A DNA stretch of 64,000 nt from Acanthamoeba lenticulata (taxonomy: Eukaryota; Discosea; Longamoebia; Acanthamoebidae). The notes beneath the pieces were generated by a model that had not been told where the DNA came from, did no database searches, and was given only the letters and a program-made list of their open reading frames with translations. Both the position numbers and the translations under genes were made by a program. Numbering within the stretch: position 1 is the stretch's first letter; every line of letters starts with the position of its first letter. The stretch spans positions 1-64,000 of the forward strand of contig NAVB01000954.1 in NCBI GenBank assembly GCA_002179805.1, given 5' to 3'. This document shows, one piece after another, positions 56,471-64,000 of this stretch.

Positions 56471-59078
56471 ATGAAGCGGTCGAGGTTGTGGGTATGGTTG
56501 CTCTTTCTCAGTGCAATCATTGCAGCCGTGCCCGTGTGGCGAAAAACCACATCCACGTATCGTGCCCCGCTGCCTTGCACTGAGGGTCAGGCCTGGGCGA
56601 ATGCCACCCGAGAGGTATCACCAAGCCCAAGCTGCAGTTCTGCTTCTCACCTTCGCTGATTTTCCCACGATGTTTTGTGCTCGCGTCCCCTTCTTGCTTA
56701 AGCGTCTGGACTGGGAGCTGGGCCTGGACATCGTTGTGCTGTCACAAGATGGATCCCACCCAGCCGATTTTGCCGCCCAATTGCAGACCCAAGTGGAGGC
56801 GAGCCTGCGCGAAATGGCCCAGTTGATGCGCCCTGCCACAGCTCCACAGACGCCACCAGCTCCTGGCGGGCGCGAGAGCAACCCGCAGGTGACCTACGTC
56901 TACCGCGTCACCGCCAGCACCAAGTCCCCAGCTGCCAACGAATGGGCCACCATCGTCCATGCTGCTGACCTTCGAGGTACTGCTTCTTGGGGAGAGACGT
57001 CCTCCACGCGCGACTCAGAGCAGAACGTTAACGTTTACCCTATGCTTGTCTGCGCCGCAGCGGTGGACCGCGCCCTGAGCCAGCACGTGAAGGCCGACCA
57101 GAGCGGCCGCTTCACCTTCTTCGTCCTCCACGGTGCCGACGTGCTCACGGCCGGCCGCGTGCAGGAGTGGGTCGTGGGTGCTCACCGGCACGCCTGGTTC
57201 ACTACCGCCGTTCTTCCCGGCACGTGATTCCTCGCTCTCCGCGTTGCGCCCCCAGCCTCGCCGCCACTTCATCTGACGTTTTGTCGACCGACACAGACCC
57301 GCGTGGGATCGCGGCCAGCATCGCCCAGGCCGTGCAGGACTTCGTCGCCCCGCCCGTCGAGACCCGGGAAGCTGACCAGCTGCATCAGGCACGGCCTCGC
57401 TCCCTTCTTCACTTCCTGGCAACGATGACCACCACAGCTCACGGCGGAGATGGTGGTCATGCAGGTGAGCTTGCCCCCGGCGCCCGAGTACCGGCTCTCG
57501 TTCTCGCTGCTCAACGCCAACTCGACACAAACGCTCTACACGTGGTCCTTTGCCCAGGCCGCGGAAGGTGTGTTCGTGCCGTGCCTCGCCATGTTATTCC
57601 CATAGCCCCGCGCTGGTCTGACCCAAGCGATCGTTTCTTCTGCTTTTGGGTCCAGCCTATCTGCTGCCCTTCTTGGAGGACGTCTCGCCGCTGGGCAACT
57701 TCTCGATCGACTCGCAGGTTCGTGTGGTGCGGGGGGGGGGCAGGGGTAGAGGGGGGAGACAAGGACAAGGAGGAGGGCTGATGGAAAAGAGTGCTTGGGG
57801 CACAGGTGCTGCACTACGTGACGCTGCCCAAGCAGCCGCTCTACGACGAGCAGGCGCGGGTCCACTATTTCACACCGGCCATGCTCTCCTACTTTGTGCA
57901 CCCCAACGACCTGAACTCGGGTATGAGCGTTCGCTGGTTTGAGTTGTCTCTCTTTTCATGACGACGCCTTGCTCATGTTCCTCTTCTTCTTCCTCCTCCT
58001 TCCAGACTTCACAGTCACGTCGGAGGCGACCCTCAACTTCATGGTCTACATCCCGTCGCCCGACCAGTCGCCTCTGCACATCCGCTATGACGACGGTAGG
58101 CGGCCTCCATGAGCGCAGCAGCATCAACAACTCAGCCTCCTGCTGAACCTGTCCTCCCCTCCTCCTCCCCTGCGCAGGGTCGTACTCGAGCACCAATGCC
58201 TTCCTGATCCAGCGCACGGGCGGGATCGTCATCTTCAACCCGCCTGTTCCCGAACAGAACACCACCGCTGGCGCGTCGCGGCCCCTCGGCAACCTGGAGG
58301 CGGCCCAGCTCTACGGGCCCATGTCGGTCTTTGTCGAGCAGCTGCGCGAGCTGCTGGGCGTCCCCGGCCAATCGTTCCCCACCATCGACGTGAAGCGGAG
58401 CAACGCCACGGCGCGCCAGGTCAGCGAGGGCTGTGAGGACGTCAACGTTCAGGTCCTCCCCTCTTCCACGGGAATGTCCAGGTGGGCGCTCGACATCATG
58501 CTGCGTCAGCGCACCTACGAAAACCTCATGAAGGTCGGTTTGCCCCCACCCGCGCAAAAGAAGAGCGCGCGTGCAGTGGTCGTCTGACTTGGTTTCTGGG
58601 TGGCGTGGGGGAACAACAACAACAACAGGCCAAAAAGAGCATCCTCACCCTCTGCCAGCTGGTGAAGAAGCAGACCCACATGGTGGTCCACGACCACATC
58701 AAGAACAAGCTCCTCTACGCGCTCGACAGGCTGCAGCTGGCGCTGGACCACCTGGGCCAAGCCGGGAACGGCACCGACTACGTCGCAGCGCATCAGCTCG
58801 CGCTCAAGGGCCTCAGGGAGGCTGAGAACGCCTTCTTCGACAAGGAGATGGTCTCCCTCCTCTACTACCCGCCCGAACACGAGGCAGCCATCTACATCCC
58901 GCACTTCCTGCCCGTCTTCTACCCGATCGTCGTGGGTCTCCTCTTTGAACTCAAAAATGCGATTGCCAAGCGGATACGTCGGTGGTGGCGACGACGTCAG
59001 GCGGCCAAGGCCGCACAAGCATCACCTGCCGCCGTTGTGGTTCCCGCGGGCCAGCCAACGGAGAACAAGGAGGACTGA
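56471..59078 (+). CDS. PIGS: GPI transamidase component PIG-S
   Basis: A multi-exon gene from ATG 56471 to TGA 59076-59078. The N-terminus is a basic residue cluster and signal anchor (MKRSRLWVWLLFLSAIIAAV) followed by VWRKTTSTYRAPLP, identical in plan to human LWWKTTETYRASLP. Luminal blocks: YLLPFLEDVSPLGNFSIDSQ (human [20 protein letters not shown]), EATLNFMVYIPSPDQSPLHI, TNAFLIQRTGGIVIFNPP, and later ALKGLREAENAFFDKEMVSL, LYYPPEHEAAIYIPHFLPVF. A second membrane helix (YPIVVGLLFELKN) and a basic cytosolic tail end the protein. PIG-S is a subunit of the ER complex that attaches GPI anchors. The first introns (about 56620-56690) are approximate. Confidence 0.92.
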
Positions 59079-59306
59079 CGTGGCGTGACGTCAGCGTCTT
59101 ATTTATTTCTCAATTCATTTCCTCTCCTGAGCCACGAGAAAAACACACAACCGACCAACCGAAAAAAAGCAAGGACCCCGAGAAAGCGCATTCCTTTCGT
59201 TTGGGGCAAACATTCGACTCAGTTCCCGTAACGGCCACACAAGAAGCCCAAGCAGCTCAAGCAGGTCGACCGCATTCCACAAGCGACCGTTACCACAACA
59301 AAAAAA

Positions 59307-60003
59307 ATGGACAAGACAACCAACACCACAACTACCCACAGCTGCTCTTGTGCCTGCTGCAATGGAGTGTACCAGCGCCTACAAGATGAGCGTCAAGAGA
59401 AGTTGTCGGCCGCTCAATGCGCGATCTGTCTAGGTACGCAACTTCTCGACCTGAAGCTTCCATCCACGCCAATCTCATCCTTCTACCTTCACAGATGTGC
59501 TCTACGAGCCGGTTACGATTTCTTGCGGTCATACCTTCTGTGCAGGCTGTTTGTTCAACCTTGCCGACCACAAATGCCCTGCTTGTCGTTCCACCTTCAT
59601 TGAGTACCCTAAAATCAATGTGTTCATCAGCAATTGGCTGCACAAAGAGGTACGTAGCTCCCTAACTTGCGATACTACGGTGAAGATGAATCTCACTGTA
59701 CCCTTTTTGCAGTTGCTTGATGAGGTAACGAGGAAACGCAACGAGTACCTGCGCGACCTCTGTCGCGAAGTGGCTGAATGCGCCAGTTCGTCCTCAGCAA
59801 CAACGGAGCCGATGTTCGACAATGAGCGTCTCTTGCGAGAATGTGAACGAAGAGAGGAGCAGCACCGACGGCGCCTGCAGCAAGAGATGCGCGAGCAAAG
59901 CCCACGCTCACCACCAACTAGCATTGAATCCTCACAATGGACGAGGGAAGCGCAGGCACGACGAGAAATCGAATCTGCCTTCACGCAAGATGTTGTATTT
60001 TGA
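59307..60003 (+). CDS. Small RING-finger (C3HC4) protein, probable E3 ubiquitin ligase
   Basis: Three exons are inferred: ATG 59307 (MDKTTNTTTTHSCSCACCNG), a middle exon opening at about 59494, and a last exon to TGA 60001-60003. The RING spans about residues 37-78: CAICLDVLYEPVTISCGHTF, CAGCLFNLADHKCPACRSTF, with eight metal ligands in C3HC4 order; splicing of the first intron completes the loop after CAIC. The C-terminus is a charged helix (RLLRECERREEQHRRRLQQE). RING fingers of this kind usually recruit ubiquitin-loaded E2 enzymes. No substrate-binding domain is visible, so the target is unknown. An extra Cys cluster (CSCACC) lies at the N-terminus. Confidence 0.8.
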
Positions 60004-60095
60004 ACAAATAGTTTGTCCCAAATGATTCACATCTCAGCTCATCGCTAATAGTAAATAAGAAAATAAAATAAAAGCAATTTAAATTGTCGATCCCG

Positions 60096-62529
60096 ATGGA
60101 GGAAGCAACCAAAAAGAAGAAGACCAAGGCCGGACGCACAACTCGCGCAGAGGGCGAGACCGAGCCACAGCAGTACGTGCGACCCAAGGATCCCAATTTC
60201 CCCACGCGCCATCTGTTCATCGTCGGGTGTGGCCCGCAGACCGGGGCCACAGCGAGCGTCCTGCGCGCTTTCTTTGGCGCCTTCGGGCAAGTCGAACGCG
60301 TGTGGACCGACGACACGCGACCCTTTGTGTTCCTCACCTTCGCCGCGGAGGACGAGGCCCTGCTCGCCCGGTCGCGCCTCGAGGACCTGCAGCAGCACCA
60401 ACCGGAGCGGCTGCGCGACGCGCTGGGCCTGAAGGCCGGCCGCAGCCTCCGCCTCGAGTTTGCCGAGCTCAAGCAGTCGGAGCGGCCCCAGGCCGAGGAC
60501 GTGGCCCTCACGAAGCACGTCGAGGTCCGTCCGGCGTGCGATGTGCCGCACACACGTTGGCTCACCCAGGCGTGTTGCCTCAGGTCGAGGGCCTCTACGT
60601 GTTGTACGACTTTGTGGACGAGGTCGAGGAGGCGCGCCTGCTCGAGGCCGTGCGCCCCGGCCCGTGGGACGAGCTGCCTCGTCGGCGGGTCCAGCACTGG
60701 GGCTACGCCTTCGACTACAAGACCCGCAACGTCGACGTCACCCGGCCGCTTGGTGCGTTGCGCCACGCCCCACATCGCAGCTGGCCTTCTTCCTGTTGAC
60801 TTGGCTCTGGGACTTTGGTGCACCAAAAGCGGGCGGCCTGCCCGCGTTCGTGCAGGACGTCGTGACCAAGTTGAACGCGGCCGGAGGAGAGGCGGAAGCG
60901 AGCGGCGTGGTGAAGCGGCGGTGGCCAGAATGCGATCAACTCACGGTAAATGAGTACGAAGAAGGCGTAGGCATCGGCGCCCATGTCGACACACACTCGG
61001 GTGCGTGCCTCTTCTTCTCGGGCCGAGACGCCGAGGATGCTGAGCTCTTCATCGTCATGCAGCATTCGAAGATGGCATCAGCTCCCTCTCGCTCGGTAGC
61101 TCGTGCGTGATGACCATGTCGCTGCCTGACGGCTCGCTGCACAAATCCGTCTTCCTCCCGCGGCGCTCGCTCCTTGTCATGACCGGCACGTTCTTTCTGT
61201 GCCCTCTCGGCCCACGACAGAAGAGAGACCTGACAGCCGACCCGACGGCACAGGCGCGGCGCGCTATCTGTGGCGACACGCGATCCCGTTCAGACGATTC
61301 GACTGCGTCGACGGGAAGCTCATCAAACGCGAAGGTACGCGAGGCCTGTCTCCCCAGAGCGTGGTCACAGGATCCTTCCTTTTCCTCACCATGCGGAGGT
61401 TCTGCGCGCCAGGCCAACGTGTGTCGTTCACCTTTCGCAAGGTGCGCGGCCGGCCATGCGACTGCGGCTTCCCGCAGGAGTGCGACTCGCAGCAGCTTTC
61501 TGTGCCCAGCGCCCTTCACTCGGCCTCCGGTACAAATCGCGCAACGGGCTCGTGCTGCCCCGGCCATCCGTATTCAACCTCGTGGTATGATGTGTGGCGG
61601 GGTTTCCAGCTCCCGCCTTCGAGGCACGTCACGTGATTGACGTCTACGACAACATAGCGCCCAAGTGGCACCTCACGCGGCTCAAACCCTGGCCCCGGAT
61701 TGAAGCCTTTCTCTCGTCTCTGCCTGAGGTGAGTTCACACCGCAAACCATCAACTTCTTCTTCTGTTCGTTTGGTGATGTCCTACCGCTACATTCAACAG
61801 GGCGCCCTGGTGGCCGACGTGGGCTGCGGGAATGGGCGCTACTTGGACGTCGTGCACCGCCTCGAGGCCAGCCACGGCCCGCGCTGCTACGCCATCGGAG
61901 GCGACCGCAGCGGCGGACTCGTCGCCATCTGCGCTCAGCGGGGCTTCGAGGCGGCGCTCGTGGATGCCCTTCATGTGCCCTTCCGCTCCGACGCCTTCGA
62001 CGTGGCGCTCTCTATCGCTGTCCTCCACCACCTCTCCACTCGCGAACGGCGGCTGCGAGCTCTCGCCGAGCTCCTTCGAGTCACCAAACCTGGTAGTTCT
62101 TCCTCCCCTTCTTCTTCACCCTCTTCCGCTCTACTTGCTTCAACAACCAACTTGTTGACGACCTGGCCCCAGGCGGGAGGGTGCTGGTCTATGTGTGGGC
62201 GCTTGAGCAGGAGGACAGCTCGAAGCGCAAGTTCACGGAGCAGGACGTGCTCGTGCCCTGGTGCATCCCGCCCTCCAAGGAGGACAAGCAAGCGGGCAAA
62301 GGTGACGACGCCACCATCATCGTCGTGCGGTCATCATCGTGGCCGAGCAAAATCTCACTGCGGGGCTGGTGGCGTGACAGGGATGGTGGTGTACAACCGC
62401 TACTGTCACCTCTTCAAGGAGAGCGAGTTGCGTGACCTGTGCTTGGAGCTGCCGTGTGAGGTCGTGGAGTACTACTACGAACACTCAAACTGGTGTGTGC
62501 TCCTGCGAAAGGTTTCAAATAGAAGATGA
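60096..62529 (+). CDS. ALKBH8: ALKBH8: RRM, AlkB dioxygenase and tRNA methyltransferase
   Basis: A multi-exon gene from ATG 60096 to TGA 62527-62529. An RRM (HLFIVGCGPQTGATASVLRA, RPFVFLTFAAEDEALLARSR) is followed by the AlkB-type oxygenase: HWGYAFDYKTRNVD, CDQLTVNEYEEGVGIGAHVD (metal ligands H-x-D), SLPDGSLHKSVFLPRRSLLV, RYLWRHAIPFRRFD (distal His) and RVSFTFRKVRGRPCDC (2-oxoglutarate Arg and the metal-binding Cys). The C-terminal methyltransferase has VADVGCGNGRYLDV, ALHVPFRSDAFDVALSIAVL, HHLSTRERRLRALAELLR, RVLVYVWALEQ and QDVLVPW. In animals the protein methylates and hydroxylates wobble uridines (mcm5U) in selected tRNAs. All three domains are present in the human order. Confidence 0.93.
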
Positions 62530-62554
62530 AAGAGTGTATGTACAAAAAAGTCGG

Positions 62555-62959
62555 TTACTGCTGTGATCGAGTCGAGGAAGGCAAGTGCTCGTAGCGCTTA
62601 CGGAGAGCTTCCTCGACAATCGCAGTAAGATCGCCACCGTACTGCTCGGTGAAGGTCTTCATCGGCATGGTGCGAATGTCTCGCGGAATCTTGAGAGACT
62701 CAATTATGAGCTGGTTGCGGAATGAGGCCTCCAGTTCCCTCGCTTGCACGCGCAACGCTTCACATCGCGATTCAACTGCGAAACAAGGGTAAGAATGCTG
62801 TGTGTTGAAGTCAGAAGTTGGAAATCCCTTACCCTCGATGTCGAATTCAGCCAAAACCGCAGGGAGACGGCCCTTGGCGTTAATCTGCATGTTCTCCACG
62901 TTTTCCTTATCCTCCATCACAGCAGCCGGCCGTTTGTGAGCAACATCGGAATGGGCCAT
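62555..62959 (-). CDS. Borealin/Nbl1-like chromosomal passenger complex subunit
   Basis: Two exons, complement(join(62555..62775,62833..62959)), give 115 aa. After a short N-terminus (MAHSDVAHKRPAAVMEDKEN) the protein reads LPAVLAEFDIEVESRCEALR, ELEASFRNQLIIESLKIPRD and IRTMPMKTFTEQYGGDL. This is the pattern of the Borealin N-terminal domain: FD.EVE.R, a Leu helix, then an (I/L).LP..(L/I)R.M...F...GG segment, which forms the three-helix bundle with INCENP and Survivin. The protein ends about 25 residues later (KRYEHLPSSTRSQQ), so it is short like yeast Nbl1, without the metazoan C-terminal dimerisation domain. The fused junction (FDIE-VESR) arises only by splicing. No other passenger subunit is in the window. 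Confidence 0.7.
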   Translation of the reverse strand: MAHSDVAHKRPAAVMEDKENVENMQINAKGRLPAVLAEFDIEGKGFPTSDFNTQHSYPCFAVESRCEALRVQARELEASFRNQLIIESLKIPRDIRTMPMKTFTEQYGGDLTAIVEEALRKRYEHLPSSTRSQQ

Positions 62960-63219
62960 GTTGTTGTGTTGTCTCTCTCTCTCTCTGCGCGTTGTGTAAG
63001 CGGTCTGTTGGCGCCTCCGTGTTGTGGTTTTGGCGGGAAACGATACCACCAGAAAAGAATTTGAAACACGTGTTTTCTGGCACAAACAAACAAGCTGCCG
63101 CGGCAGAAGGAAGGAACAAGCTGAAGGCGGGGAAACGGCAGTCGGTGGCGCGGCAACGACCACCGAGAAGGAAGGAGGGTTCTCGGAATTCGTTCCTCTT
63201 GTAGTTTTAGTAGTCAGGC

Positions 63220-64000
63220 TTAGTCCTTCTTCAAGCCAGACTGGGCGAGCCGGGTGTAGAGCCTGTGGCGGAGAGCCTGCCAGCCGACGAGCACAGTGAC
63301 GACGCCCAACACGCTCAAGTAGCCCTAGAGAGAGCAGATGGAGAACGAGGTCCAAATGAGCCACGTGCACACCACGACGACGATGTCGCTGACGCCGAGG
63401 AAGGCGAGGGAGCGCACCAGAGTCTCAACCATGGTCAGCTGGAGCCAGTAGAGCACGTAGAGACCGATGATGGCACAGATGCAGGCAAGGAAGCCCACGG
63501 CGGAGAGGAAACCCGTGCCAGAGAGGGGGAAGTTGCGGATGTTGGCGCCCACAAGGAAGAGCTACAAGACAAGAAAAGAACAAGCGCGTGAGCGAGCACT
63601 CGAGGAGCAGTGTCAAGATGGAGGTGAATGTGATAAAGAGGAAAGGGTAAGAGTACCCCGACGAAGAGAACGAGGACGGGCACGCCGACGACAAGGGCAG
63701 TGAAGGTGAGCGAGACGGTCGGGGGCGGCCTCTTCTCCGGCTTCCTGAACTGGTGCTGAATCTCGGGCTTAAGCACCTCCGACGACTCGGTGGTGGCCTG
63801 AGTCTTTTGCTTGCCAAGGCTGTTGTGACGGGCACAACATGGAGGTAAGCGATGACGTGGATCAAGTCTGAAAACGGATTGTGGCGTACTTGAGGACAAC
63901 GTCGGCGATGGGCCAGAAGTAGGGGCGGTGGATGAAGGCGTCACCGACAAGGAGGTGCACAGAGTACTGACCGCTGCGGCCCTGGAAGGCACGGCCGGCA
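63220..64000 (-). CDS. RPN2: Ribophorin II (oligosaccharyltransferase subunit), C-terminal part
   Basis: Read right to left; the gene continues past the right edge of the window. Visible segments: GQYSVHLLVGDAFIHRPYFW and IADVVLK (human LSLVIGD...LWDVADL), then KPEIQHQFRKPEKRPPPTVS, LTFTALVVGVPVLVLFVGVL, LFLVGANIRNFPLS, LYVLYWLQLTMVETLVRSLA and FLG joined to GYLSVLGVVTVLVGWQALRH, ending SGLKKD with the stop at 63220-63222. The order [35 protein letters not shown] of human RPN2 is preserved, as are three C-terminal membrane helices. The protein is an ER membrane subunit of the complex that N-glycosylates nascent proteins; the KKD end is close to a dilysine-type ER signal. Confidence 0.92.

Overview
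The window is nuclear DNA of a free-living amoebozoan, most likely Acanthamoeba. The grounds are GC-rich, very compact genes with many short (about 40-110 nt) GT-AG introns, often opening 'gtacgt' or 'gtgcgt'; intergenic gaps mostly of 100-350 bp; and eukaryotic gene content mixing opisthokont-like (TMEM104, RFX, nicastrin, BCAS3, ALKBH8) and plant-like (PH-RCC1-FYVE) families. The taxon is inferred from style and content, not from a database match. I read 28 protein-coding loci, nearly all spliced. Exon boundaries were worked out by hand from splice sites, reading frame and family motifs.

Layout. 1-6 kb: tail of an unknown gene, an FAM204A-like gene, ribosomal protein uL2 and retromer VPS35. 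6-11 kb: a PH-RCC1-FYVE (PRAF-like) gene and, convergent with it, a PITH-domain gene. 11-15 kb: nicastrin, then a divergent histone H2B/H4 pair. 15-26 kb: SNAPC4-type Myb protein and a very long tandem-CH/coiled-coil/RhoGAP protein. 26-34 kb: a Ser-rich protein, an RFX-type factor and a TMEM104-like transporter. 34-41 kb: a tail-anchored coiled-coil protein, an unrecognised probably mitochondrial protein, a palmitoyl-protein thioesterase and a zinc-finger/F-box protein. 41-51 kb: IFRD-like protein, COG4 and BCAS3-like WD40 protein. 52-56 kb: two paralogous coiled-coil proteins of an unrecognised family (one intronless, one with five introns) with mitochondrial uL4m between them. 56-64 kb: PIG-S, a RING protein, ALKBH8, a Borealin/Nbl1-like protein and the C-terminal part of ribophorin II.

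The genes do not form a pathway cluster. Loose themes are membrane traffic (VPS35, COG4, BCAS3, PRAF), the ER/secretory route (PIG-S, ribophorin II, nicastrin, PPT) and chromatin/transcription (H2B, H4, SNAPC4, RFX). No CRISPR array, insertion sequence, tRNA or rRNA gene was seen. The most unusual items are the CH-CH-coiled-coil-RhoGAP architecture, the intronless/intron-bearing paralog pair, the H4 tail with an internal repeat, three GC-AG introns within 1 kb of one gene, and an initiator exon consisting only of ATG in VPS35.
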